Notes under the pieces: model-generated
What the model saw: the letters and a program-made list of their open reading frames with translations, nothing else
Told to the model about the DNA's origin: nothing
Database searches by the model: none
Translations under genes and position numbers: made by a program
Shown: piece by piece, positions 1 through 6,535 of the stretch
Numbering within the stretch: position 1 is the stretch's first letter
How the letters are laid out: each line of letters starts with the position of its first letter
NCBI GenBank assembly: GCA_027038235.1
Contig: JALVXV010000182.1
Coordinates: 1 to 10,045, forward strand
DNA from: Campylobacterales bacterium
GTDB taxonomy: Bacteria; Campylobacterota; Campylobacteria; Campylobacterales; JALSKU01
DNA: 10,045 bases
Reading direction: 5' to 3'

Positions 1-1551
1 GTTGTTATCTATATGCCTATGATACCTGAAGCTGCTTTTGCTATGTTAGCTTGTGCTAAAATAGGTGCAATTCACTCTGTTGTATTTGGTGGATTTAGTG
101 CAGAGGCTCTAAGAGATAGGATTATTGATGCAGGAGCAAAACTAGTCATCACTGCTGATGGAGCTTATAGAAGAGGCAATTCATACCTTTTAAAACCTAT
201 AGTTGATAAGGCTTTAGAAGAGGGTTGTGAGTGTGTTGAAAATGTCTTGATGGTTCAAAGAAATTATGAAGAGGTTGATTTGGTAGAGGGAAGAGATCAT
301 GTCTATAATGATCTTATCAATCAAGAGAGCGAATTTTGTGAAGCTGAAGTTATGGATAGTGAAGATCCTCTCTTTTTACTATATACTTCAGGAAGTACTG
401 GCAAACCAAAAGGGGTTCAGCATAGTGGAGCAGGTTATATCCTGTGGGCTCAATATACCATGGAGAATGTCTTTGATGTCAAAGAGAATGATACCTTTTG
501 GTGTACAGCTGATGTAGGCTGGATCACAGGTCATACATATATAGTTTATGGACCTTTAGCTATAGGAGCTACGACTGTTATGTATGAAGGAGTTCCTTTG
601 TACCCTGATGCTGGTAGATGGTGGAAGATGATAGAAGAGCTTAGAGTAAACCAATTTTATACAGCACCGACTGCCATAAGACTTCTACACAAAGTAGGAG
701 CAGATGAACCTAGCAAATATGACTTAAGCAGTCTAAAAGTTCTTGGAACCGTGGGAGAGCCTATCAACCCAGATGCTTGGATGTGGTACTACGAGACTAT
801 AGGTGGAGGAAAGTGTCCGATAGTTGATACTTGGTGGCAAACTGAGACAGGAGGACATATGATAAGTCCACTTCCAGGAGCTACACCTATCAAGCCTGGC
901 TCTGCGACATTCCCACTTCCTGGTATTAAAGCTGAGATTATTGATGAAGAGGGCAATAAAATGCCTGTTGGAGAAAAAGGACTTCTTTGTATCACAAAAC
1001 CATGGCCTAGTATGATAAGAACTATCTGGGGAGATCCTGATAGATTTGTCAAGTCTTACTTTGGAGACTGTAAAAAAGATGGAAAGCCTGTTTACTTTTC
1101 AGGTGATGCTGCCATCTATGATGAAGATGGATATATCTTTATCACAGGTAGAACAGATGATGTTATCAATGTCTCAGGTCATAGGCTAGGAACTGCTGAG
1201 ATAGAGGGAGTTGTAGGTCATGAAGAGCATGTAGCTGAAGTTGCAGTAGTTGGAAAGCCTGATGATATAAAGGGTGAAGATGTATTTGCCTATATTGTAA
1301 CCAAAAAGGACATAGATGAAGCAACACTTCTAAAAAATATCAATGCTCTTATCACAAAAGAGATAGGTCCAATTGCAAAAGTTGGCTCTATTTTGATCGT
1401 TCCAGGACTTCCTAAGACTAGAAGTGGTAAAATTATGCGAAGAATTTTAAGGTCTATTGCAAAAGGTGAAGAGATCACTCAAGATATTTCAACTATTGAA
1501 GATCCTTCTATCGTTGGAACAATAGAGAAATTATTTAAAGAAAAAAAGTAG
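1..1551 (+). CDS. acs: Acetyl-CoA synthetase, AMP-forming (5' end cut off by window)
   Basis: Activates acetate to acetyl-CoA in two steps, through acetyl-AMP, in the cytoplasm. It is an ANL-superfamily adenylating enzyme. The frame is open from base 1, so the N-terminus lies outside the window and the first ATG at 13 is internal. Visible motifs, counted in codons from base 1: the P-loop-like TSGSTGKPKG at 129-138; WWQTE, which contacts adenylate, at 278-282; YFSGD near 365-369; the hinge and A8 region beginning GRTDD at 383; and the C-terminal PKTRSGKIMRR, whose lysine at codon 477 is the catalytic lysine that is acetylated in well-studied Acs. That lysine is residue 609 in enteric Acs, so about 132 residues are missing and the full protein would be near 648 residues, normal for the family. 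A propionyl-CoA synthetase cannot be strictly excluded, but the motifs and length favour Acs. A small ORF follows 9 bases downstream. Confidence 0.95.
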   Translation, partial: VVIYMPMIPEAAFAMLACAKIGAIHSVVFGGFSAEALRDRIIDAGAKLVITADGAYRRGNSYLLKPIVDKALEEGCECVENVLMVQRNYEEVDLVEGRDHVYNDLINQESEFCEAEVMDSEDPLFLLYTSGSTGKPKGVQHSGAGYILWAQYTMENVFDVKENDTFWCTADVGWITGHTYIVYGPLAIGATTVMYEGVPLYPDAGRWWKMIEELRVNQFYTAPTAIRLLHKVGADEPSKYDLSSLKVLGTVGEPINPDAWMWYYETIGGGKCPIVDTWWQTETGGHMISPLPGATPIKPGSATFPLPGIKAEIIDEEGNKMPVGEKGLLCITKPWPSMIRTIWGDPDRFVKSYFGDCKKDGKPVYFSGDAAIYDEDGYIFITGRTDDVINVSGHRLGTAEIEGVVGHEEHVAEVAVVGKPDDIKGEDVFAYIVTKKDIDEATLLKNINALITKEIGPIAKVGSILIVPGLPKTRSGKIMRRILRSIAKGEEITQDISTIEDPSIVGTIEKLFKEKK

Positions 1552-1560
1552 GAGCTAAAG

Positions 1561-1749
1561 ATGAAAAATCATAAAGTTATAGACATAAAGATAACTTATG
1601 ACCCTGAAGTTATAGATAATGAAGAGGAGCTAGATAAAAAGATAAAAGAGTTTTTAGAGGATTTAAAATCCCAAAAAGGTGTAACCATAAGAGCTAAAAG
1701 ACATAAAGTCGAGCTTGATTATATGCCTGATGAGTATGGGCTTATGTGA
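1561..1749 (+). CDS. Small unknown protein, 62 residues, downstream of acs
   Basis: I do not recognise this protein. It starts 9 bases after the acs stop. The Shine-Dalgarno AGGAG (1550-1554) overlaps the acs TAG and sits 6 bases before the ATG, so the two genes are almost certainly co-transcribed. The product is very charged and has no signal peptide, membrane segment or cysteine. The residue pattern suggests a strand (VIDIKITY), a helix rich in Glu and Lys (about residues 20-36), then two strands (VTIRAK, KVELDY) and an acidic tail, DEYGLM. A small beta-alpha-beta-beta fold is therefore plausible, but this is inference. It ends in a double stop, TGATGA, inside a strong hairpin. Position suggests a link with acetate metabolism or with Acs itself, but nothing in the sequence proves one. 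The good ribosome binding site and clean reading frame argue that it is real. Confidence 0.72.
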   Translation: MKNHKVIDIKITYDPEVIDNEEELDKKIKEFLEDLKSQKGVTIRAKRHKVELDYMPDEYGLM

Positions 1750-1784
1750 TGAATTAGGAGGGGGATTAACTCCTCCTAATTCAT
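1749..1784. terminator. Hairpin between convergent genes, probable two-way terminator
   Basis: Bases 1749-1763 pair with 1770-1784 around the six-base loop GATTAA. This gives 15 pairs, with one G-T wobble near the loop. The outer part of the stem contains the stop of the small ORF after acs on the left and the stop of the chemoreceptor gene on the right. There is only an interrupted T-rich stretch after it on the + strand and none on the - strand, so it is not a textbook intrinsic terminator. Its position between convergent ends still makes termination or 3'-end protection the likely role. Confidence 0.7.
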
Positions 1785-2872
1785 ACTCTTATCTCTTTTA
1801 AAGCATTTAAAAGTATCTCAAAAGCATTTTCGCTATATTGCTCTACCTGCTCTATATGAGTGAGTACTTTATCCATATCCTTGGATCTAAAGTATTCATC
1901 AACCGCCTCTCTAAGAAGTTGGTGAACACTACTATGCTCTTGGTCAACCTTTTGAATAGCTTGTTGATTTTTACTTAAAAGCTTTTTAGCTTCAGATGAA
2001 AACCATCTGCCAAATCTACAACTATGCTCATCCATAATATCTACTTTACTATTTTCAATCATAGACTTATAAGCTTGTAGTTTTAGCTTTATATGATCTA
2101 TCTTGCCATTGCTTATATACATCTCTCTAGTTATATTGGTTGTTAATGCTTGGATAGCTTTTGAGTTTTCTCTTGCTCTATCTGCACTCTCTTTAAACTC
2201 ATCTAAAACTTCTACACCCTTAGATGACTCTTCTGTAAATACCTCTGTTGATCCTAATATAGTTGAAGCACTCTGTTTAAGTGTGCTGATATTTATCTCC
2301 ACCTCTTGAGTAGCTTTTTGGGTTCTTTCAGCTAGTTTTCTTACCTCATCGGCAACTACGGCAAAACCTCTTCCATGTTCACCAGCTCTTGCAGCCTCTA
2401 TGGCGGCATTTAAGGCTAAGAGATTTGTTTGATCACTTATATCTTTTATAAGATTTATAATATCTGAAATAGAGTTTACATGATCGCTTAGGGCATTTGC
2501 ATCATCTTGTAAGCCAACTGTTATCTCTTCAATTTTTTGCATAGAGTTTACTACTTTGTCAGTATTTATCTCTATATTATCCATCTCTTTTGCATTTTTT
2601 GCATTATAATTATCGGTAGCTTCTAGCATACTAAGGTTCTCTTCTATAGTATTTTGCAAAAACCTTACACCGCTATCATAACTTTTTAAAATAATATTTA
2701 ACAATTTTATCTTTGCTTCTTGATTATTCTCACTGCTACTATTTGAACTATTATAAAGAGTTCTACCTTTTTCATCTTGACATCTTTGAAGATCATTTTT
2801 CAATCTTTCATTCTCCCCTTTTAGAAGTGTTACCTCCTCTTCAAGCTCTCTTATTCTTCCTTTAGAAAACAT
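1781..2872 (-). CDS. Soluble methyl-accepting chemotaxis protein with C-terminal CZB zinc-binding domain (TlpD-like)
   Basis: Cytoplasmic chemoreceptor, 363 residues, with no membrane segment or periplasmic domain. The N-terminus (about 5-35) is a coiled coil. A linker rich in Asn and Ser (41-50) follows, then the methyl-accepting signalling hairpin. Its highly conserved tip, around residues 147-185 (DQTNLLALNAAIEAARAGE ... ADEVRKLAERT), binds CheA and CheW. The C-terminal domain (about 255-350) carries the CZB pattern: His260, then 24 residues, then Cys285 in CRFGRW, and His313 and His317 spaced as HxxxH. These are the four expected zinc ligands. In Helicobacter pylori, TlpD has this architecture and responds to oxidants and hypochlorous acid through the CZB zinc-thiolate. 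A similar redox or zinc-sensing role is inferred here. No C-terminal pentapeptide for CheR/CheB is seen. AAGGAG at 2878-2883 lies 5 bases before the ATG. The stop falls within the convergent hairpin. Confidence 0.93.
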   Translation of the reverse strand: MFSKGRIRELEEEVTLLKGENERLKNDLQRCQDEKGRTLYNSSNSSSENNQEAKIKLLNIILKSYDSGVRFLQNTIEENLSMLEATDNYNAKNAKEMDNIEINTDKVVNSMQKIEEITVGLQDDANALSDHVNSISDIINLIKDISDQTNLLALNAAIEAARAGEHGRGFAVVADEVRKLAERTQKATQEVEINISTLKQSASTILGSTEVFTEESSKGVEVLDEFKESADRARENSKAIQALTTNITREMYISNGKIDHIKLKLQAYKSMIENSKVDIMDEHSCRFGRWFSSEAKKLLSKNQQAIQKVDQEHSSVHQLLREAVDEYFRSKDMDKVLTHIEQVEQYSENAFEILLNALKEIRV

Positions 2873-2915
2873 TCACTCTCCTTAAAGTTTTATACTAATT
2901 TTCATTTATTCTATC

Positions 2916-2921
2916 ATTATA
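2916..2921 (-). promoter_or_regulatory. Possible -10 box for the chemoreceptor gene
   Basis: On the - strand a perfect TATAAT lies about 43 bases upstream of the chemoreceptor ATG, in a very AT-rich stretch that overlaps the tail of the pseudogene. No -35 box is recognisable at 16-17 bases upstream, but Campylobacterota promoters often lack one. No clear sigma-28 or sigma-54 flagellar promoter was seen. In such AT-rich DNA the match may be chance. Confidence 0.3.
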
Positions 2922-2938
2922 ATATTAATATTGTTCTT

Positions 2939-2978
2939 AAGGGCACCTTTTAGAAAATCTCTATTTTCTAATGCCCTT
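2939..2978. repeat. Imperfect inverted repeat at the truncated end of the pseudogene
   Basis: AAGGGCA (2939-2945) pairs with TGCCCTT (2972-2978), and TAGAAAAT (2951-2958) pairs with ATTTTCTA (2963-2970) around the loop CTCT. This gives 15 pairs with an asymmetric internal loop (CCTTT against A). It lies where family similarity of the pseudogene ends. It could end leftward transcription from nadK-recN, mark a deletion endpoint, or be a chance product of the coding sequence. No T-run follows it on the - strand. Confidence 0.5.
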
Positions 2979-3453
2979 TGGGTATTTTCTATATTATCAA
3001 GTATTGGTTTATCATATTCATCTATTAAAATTACTACTTTTTAATTGTATTTTTTATAAGATTCTTGAATAAGTCTTGCAAAACAAGTCGGTATATCATC
3101 GTCTAATTCGCATTCAACTCCTAATCTTTCTTGATTTTCTTTTAAAATTCTCATAGCAATATTTTCAGTTGATTCCATTGTTTTAAAATTTCCAACCCAG
3201 TCAATTTTTATCACAGGATATTTAGCAAAATCATATTTATCATAAATATAAAGTCCTTTAAAAAGCTCATTATTTCCTTCAAATATATTTTTTAATGTAT
3301 CTAAAATAAGCTTTTACCAAATCTTCTTGGACGATATAAAAATACATATTTGTAATTTTGGATCAAATCCAATGCATCTTCTGTTTTATCTATATAAATT
3401 TGATTATTTTGTATAATATCTCTATAATGTTTGTATCCCTATTGGCAATCTGT

Positions 3454-4995
3454 TCATATCTTTCCTTCATATAAACTCTTTGCAAACTCTTTTGCTTTTT
3501 GGTGTATATTTTCTCCGCTTATCATTCTAGCTAGTTCATCTATCTTTTCATCTTTGTTTTTTAACTCTTTTACTTTTGACTTGCCCTCTTCTTTGTAGAC
3601 TAAAAAGTGCATATCAGCTTGAGAGGTAAGTTGTGGCTGATGAGATATGGCAAAGATTTGATAATTTTTGGACAATCTTTTTAAAACCTTTGCTATACTC
3701 ATAGACTCTTTTCCACTTAAATTGGCATCTACTTCATCAAGTATGAGTATGGCATTATTATCAACATTGGTTATATCATTAAAGGCACTTAAAAATGCAA
3801 CTCTTACACGATTAAATTCGCCCGAGCTTATCTTGTTTAGTGTAATTCCCCAAAGATTTATCTCTACCCTATCCTCTCCTAATTCACCCATATCATCATC
3901 TCTAAGTTCAAGAGCAATATCAGGCAAATATAGCATAGAAAGATACTCATTTATCAAAGTGTTTAACTTTTTTATAGCAACTTTTCTCTTTTTTGTTATC
4001 ACTTTAGATCTATCTTTGCACTCTTTTAGTAACTTTTCACTCCTTTTTATAAGCTTTTCCTTTTCAAAAGAGATATTATCATACTCTTCTAGCTCCTCTT
4101 TTTTCCTTTTTAGATACTCCAAACTCTCTTCGATAGAGCCATATCTCTTTATAAGCGATGAGAGCTTTTCTATCCTATCAAGGATAGATTCTATATCCAT
4201 ATCCTCAAGATCATCAAGCCTCTCTTTTGCACTTTCAAAGTGGGCTCTTAGTTCATTTAAACTCTCATCAAAAAATGTACTATCTATCTCTAAAAGTTCA
4301 AGTGCCTCATTTACAAAGTGTTCATACTCAAAAATCGCACTTGCATTTTGTAAAGACTCTAAAATTTTCTCCTTTTTTGAGAGAGACTTTTTTATATCCA
4401 TTAGCTCCTCATACTCTCCGACTTTTGGAGAAACTTCCTCGATCTTTTCTATCTCATAAGTAGCAAACTCCTTTAACTCCTCTATCTTTTTCTCTTTTTC
4501 TAAAATTTCATCAAGCCTATCTTTGCTCTCTTGATATTTTAAAAAAAGCTCTTTATACTCACTTAAAAAACCTTTATATTTTTTATCATCTTTAGATATG
4601 AGAGTATCTATCACACCTAGCAATCTTTCATTTTCAAACTCTTTATACTCCTTTAGCGATAGATAGTCAATAAATCTACTTGAGAGTTGTCTTATCATCT
4701 TTTTTGAAACTTGTGAATCATTGATAAAATATCTTGCACTTTTTGCTTTGACAAATTTAAAAACATTTATCTCTTCATTTTCTAAACCCATCTCTTCAAG
4801 ATCCAAGCTATTATCCAAAGAGATCTCAGCAAGTTTTGCATCTATATCTTTGCAGCCAAAAACTCCCAAAATTGCATTTAAAAGTATAGATTTGCCCACA
4901 CCACTAGCACCGCTAAAGAGTATAAGCCCCTTATCAAACTCAAGCTTAACCTCATCAAAACTAAGATAATCTTTTAAAAAAAATCTCTCTATCAA
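3454..4995 (-). CDS. recN: DNA repair protein RecN (SMC-like ATPase)
   Basis: RecN is a cytoplasmic SMC-family ATPase that loads at double-strand breaks and supports recombinational repair. At 513 residues this is slightly shorter than the enteric protein (about 550), mainly because the coiled-coil arm is short. Visible parts: Walker A GASGVGKS (29-36) in the N-terminal head; two charged, Glu/Lys-rich coiled-coil stretches (about 145-345); and the C-terminal head with signature ISSGE (389-393, canonical form LSGGE), Walker B ILILDEVDA with Asp420 and Glu421, and the H-loop His452 in ISHQP. The start is TTG: an in-frame TGA lies two codons upstream, and no Met follows before Walker A. The TTG overlaps the nadK stop as TTGA, so translation is probably coupled to nadK. 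GGTGAT just before the start could pair with 16S rRNA but is very close. The stop in turn overlaps the ATG of the downstream pseudogene. Confidence 0.93.
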   Translation of the reverse strand: MIERFFLKDYLSFDEVKLEFDKGLILFSGASGVGKSILLNAILGVFGCKDIDAKLAEISLDNSLDLEEMGLENEEINVFKFVKAKSARYFINDSQVSKKMIRQLSSRFIDYLSLKEYKEFENERLLGVIDTLISKDDKKYKGFLSEYKELFLKYQESKDRLDEILEKEKKIEELKEFATYEIEKIEEVSPKVGEYEELMDIKKSLSKKEKILESLQNASAIFEYEHFVNEALELLEIDSTFFDESLNELRAHFESAKERLDDLEDMDIESILDRIEKLSSLIKRYGSIEESLEYLKRKKEELEEYDNISFEKEKLIKRSEKLLKECKDRSKVITKKRKVAIKKLNTLINEYLSMLYLPDIALELRDDDMGELGEDRVEINLWGITLNKISSGEFNRVRVAFLSAFNDITNVDNNAILILDEVDANLSGKESMSIAKVLKRLSKNYQIFAISHQPQLTSQADMHFLVYKEEGKSKVKELKNKDEKIDELARMISGENIHQKAKEFAKSLYEGKI

Positions 4996-5870
4996 GCATC
5001 ACCCCATTTTAATTTTTCTTTCAATACATCAAAATAGTTTCTCTCTATCCTATGTATAAGCTTTACCCCTTTATCTGCCATTTTGCACTCAATGCTCTTA
5101 TAATCTTCCAAATGAAAAATCTCTTGCCCATCTATAGCAACAAGCACTCTATCTTTGCTTTTTATCATGATTTTAAAGTCAGCAGGAAGTATAAGAGGTC
5201 TTTGAGTTAGAGAGTGAGAACAAAGAGGAGTAAGTATCAATGCCTCAGTCAAAGGAAAGACTACAGGTCCTCCACTTGAGAGATTGTAAGCAGTTGAACC
5301 AGTAGGAGTTGAGACGATAAGACCATCTCCATAATAGTTATTGAAATGTATGCCATCTATAAAGGCTTGTAAATCAACCATACCTGCTACCATAGGTCTT
5401 GAAAAGACTATATCATTAAATGCGATAGCACTTTTTTTTGTGCCATCTTTTTGATGAAAAATTACTTCCAAAACCATTCTATTGTCTATTCTATACTCAC
5501 CTTTAAAAAGCTTATCTATAAAACTCTCTATCTCTTTGACATCAATATCAACTAAAAATCCCAACTTTCCTATATTGATACCCAAAATTGGCTTGTGATA
5601 TTTAAAACTTCTTCGACTAAGCGATATAAGAGTACCATCTCCACCTAAAGAGATGATAATATCGCTTATTTGACACATTTTATCAAACTCTATACCCTCT
5701 TTTTTCAACAATTTTGCACTATTACTTTCCAATATCAACTCAACCTTATAACTATCAAGCCTATCTTTTATCTGCTTATAGTATCTATGCAAATCTCTTG
5801 TATTGGGTCTTACAACTAGCCCTACTCTTTTTATCTTTTTTATCTTTTCATTTATATTTATAATTTGCAC
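4992..5870 (-). CDS. nadK: NAD kinase (ATP- or polyphosphate-dependent)
   Basis: Phosphorylates NAD to NADP and so sets the cell's NADP(H) supply. It is soluble and cytoplasmic. The 292-residue length is normal. Diagnostic motifs are all present: GGDGT at 76-80, with Asp78 the catalytic or phosphate-contacting aspartate; the NAD-binding Asn152-Asp153 pair in AFNDIV; and the conserved TPTGSTAY at 188-195, followed by SSGGP. The start is GTG at 5870-5868, with AAAGGA (5880-5885) 9 bases upstream. No other in-frame start was found near it, and the protein begins with a basic stretch typical of its relatives. It is the first gene of a leftward set, with recN overlapping by 4 bases and the pseudogene after that. 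It is divergent from the PAS gene, sharing a region of about 60 bases for promoters. Confidence 0.95.
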   Translation of the reverse strand: MQIININEKIKKIKRVGLVVRPNTRDLHRYYKQIKDRLDSYKVELILESNSAKLLKKEGIEFDKMCQISDIIISLGGDGTLISLSRRSFKYHKPILGINIGKLGFLVDIDVKEIESFIDKLFKGEYRIDNRMVLEVIFHQKDGTKKSAIAFNDIVFSRPMVAGMVDLQAFIDGIHFNNYYGDGLIVSTPTGSTAYNLSSGGPVVFPLTEALILTPLCSHSLTQRPLILPADFKIMIKSKDRVLVAIDGQEIFHLEDYKSIECKMADKGVKLIHRIERNYFDVLKEKLKWGDA

Positions 5871-5900
5871 TACTTGATTTCCTTTTAAAAATTATTAAGC

Positions 5901-5906
5901 TATAAT
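5901..5906 (+). promoter_or_regulatory. Likely -10 box for the PAS gene in the divergent nadK/PAS region
   Basis: A perfect TATAAT lies 26 bases before the ATG of the PAS gene, leaving room for a leader of about 20 bases that holds the ribosome binding site AAAGGAG (5921-5927). TTGATT at 5874-5879 resembles a -35 box, but the spacing of 21 bases is long. As is common in Campylobacterota, an A/T-rich upstream stretch may replace it. A leftward promoter for nadK must lie in the same roughly 60 bases, but no clear -10 box stands out there. Confidence 0.55.
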
Positions 5907-5932
5907 ACCAAAACTTTGTTAAAGGAGTGTTT

Positions 5933-6472
5933 ATGAGTAGAAAAATACTCAGTAAAAAAGATGCACCAAAAACTATAATAGATGATGAAAAATTTTTAAA
6001 TGAAAATGATTTTATAGTCTCAAAAACTGATACTAAGGGCTTTATAACCTATTTCAATAAAACATTTATAGATATGTGTCTATACTCTCAAGATGAACTC
6101 CTTGGTGCAAATCACAATCTTACAAGACATCCTGATATGCCTAAGATAGCCTTTAAACTTTGTTGGCAACTTATACAAAATAGACAAGAGTTTTTTGGAT
6201 TTGTCAAAAATCTAAGAAAAGATGGAGGATATTATTGGGTCTTTGCCTATATCACAGCCTCATTTGATACTAGTGGCAATATCATAGGCTACTACTCTGT
6301 TAGAAGAAAACCCTCAAGAAAGGCTATAGAGGCAGTAACACCTCTATATAAAGATCTAGTAAATGCTGAAAGACATGGCGGCATGGAGGCTTCTGAAAGA
6401 TTACTTATGGATTTTTTGGATAAAAATGATACAACTTATGAGAAGTTGGTTACAGCTTTACAAGAGATGTAA
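5933..6472 (+). CDS. Stand-alone PAS-domain protein, Aer/CetB-like redox sensor
   Basis: A 179-residue soluble protein made of one PAS domain (about 24-125) and a short helical tail, with no kinase, cyclase or methyl-accepting output domain. Features seen: DFIVSKTDTKGFITYFN at the PAS start, RHPDMP at 65-70, KDGGYYWVFAYIT near 97-108 and the strand GNIIGYYSVRRKPS at 115-128. This is the pattern of the Aer-type PAS domains that bind FAD and monitor redox state. In Campylobacter jejuni, CetB has this form and signals through a separate receptor, CetA, in energy taxis. A similar partner is inferred here; flavin binding is not proven. The start at 5933 is preferred over a GTG at 5927, because AAAGGAG (5921-5927) overlaps that GTG and lies 5 bases from the ATG. 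No terminator is visible before aspS. Confidence 0.88.
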   Translation: MSRKILSKKDAPKTIIDDEKFLNENDFIVSKTDTKGFITYFNKTFIDMCLYSQDELLGANHNLTRHPDMPKIAFKLCWQLIQNRQEFFGFVKNLRKDGGYYWVFAYITASFDTSGNIIGYYSVRRKPSRKAIEAVTPLYKDLVNAERHGGMEASERLLMDFLDKNDTTYEKLVTALQEM

Positions 6473-6495
6473 TAAAATATTTAATAAACTTTAGA

Positions 6496-6501
6496 TATAA
6501 T
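6496..6501 (+). promoter_or_regulatory. Likely -10 box of the aspS promoter
   Basis: TATAAT 35 bases before the preferred aspS TTG start, in the 63-base gap after the PAS gene. It would give a leader of roughly 28 bases containing AAGGA. No convincing -35 box is seen. A second TATAAT at 6515-6520 is too near the start codon to serve. Confidence 0.5.
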
Positions 6502-6524
6502 CGCCTTTTGATTTTATAATTTTT

Positions 6525-6529
6525 AAGGA
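6525..6529 (+). promoter_or_regulatory. Ribosome binding site that decides the aspS start
   Basis: AAGGA directly touches an ATG at 6530, leaving no spacing, but lies 6 bases before an in-frame TTG at 6536. Correct spacing, together with the family N-terminus (M-R-x-H-Y in Campylobacter AspRS), points to the TTG as the true start. Confidence 0.7.
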
Positions 6530-6535
6530 ATGGCT

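Larger units (their letters stand above)
2906..3457 (-). pseudogene. Decayed, truncated AAA-ATPase-like gene of the DUF1703/PD-(D/E)XK-associated family
   Basis: Reading leftward, an ATG at 3457-3455 opens MNRLPIGIQT, the usual start of this large, often multi-copy family of predicted AAA-like ATPases with a C-terminal nuclease domain (Pfam AAA-ATPase_like plus DUF1703). Three lesions are visible. There is an apparent one-base insertion near 3424-3428. A missing T in the T-run at 3303-3306 comes just after the Walker A-like PRRFGKS. A nonsense TAA lies at 3041-3043, where YN-K-KVV would be expected. Pieced together, the frames still read YIDKTEDALDL, FEGNNELFKGLYIYDKY, and the Walker B-like VVILIDEYDKP. 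After DFLKG (about 2950) similarity to the family appears to end and the frame stops at 2906, so the rest of the ATPase and the whole nuclease half are absent. The ATG overlaps the recN stop (ATGA) and has AAGGA 5 bases upstream. The remnant looks more AT-rich than its neighbours. Family assignment is from memory of its motifs. Confidence 0.85.

Noticed and set aside
2884..3453. Intergenic region with a new small system between recN and the chemoreceptor
   Set aside because: The stretch is fully explained by the frameshifted AAA-ATPase-like remnant; no intact small ORF or RNA gene was seen.
3668..4459. Long + strand open frame opposite recN
   Set aside because: Low-complexity Ser/Phe/Leu translation is the antisense shadow of the Glu/Lys-rich coiled coil of RecN; no start signal or family motifs.
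5927..5932. GTG start for the PAS protein
   Set aside because: The GTG's first base is part of the AAAGGAG ribosome binding site that serves the ATG at 5933.
6515..6520. Second TATAAT before aspS as its promoter
   Set aside because: Transcription would start within or past the ribosome binding site; the TATAAT at 6496 fits better.
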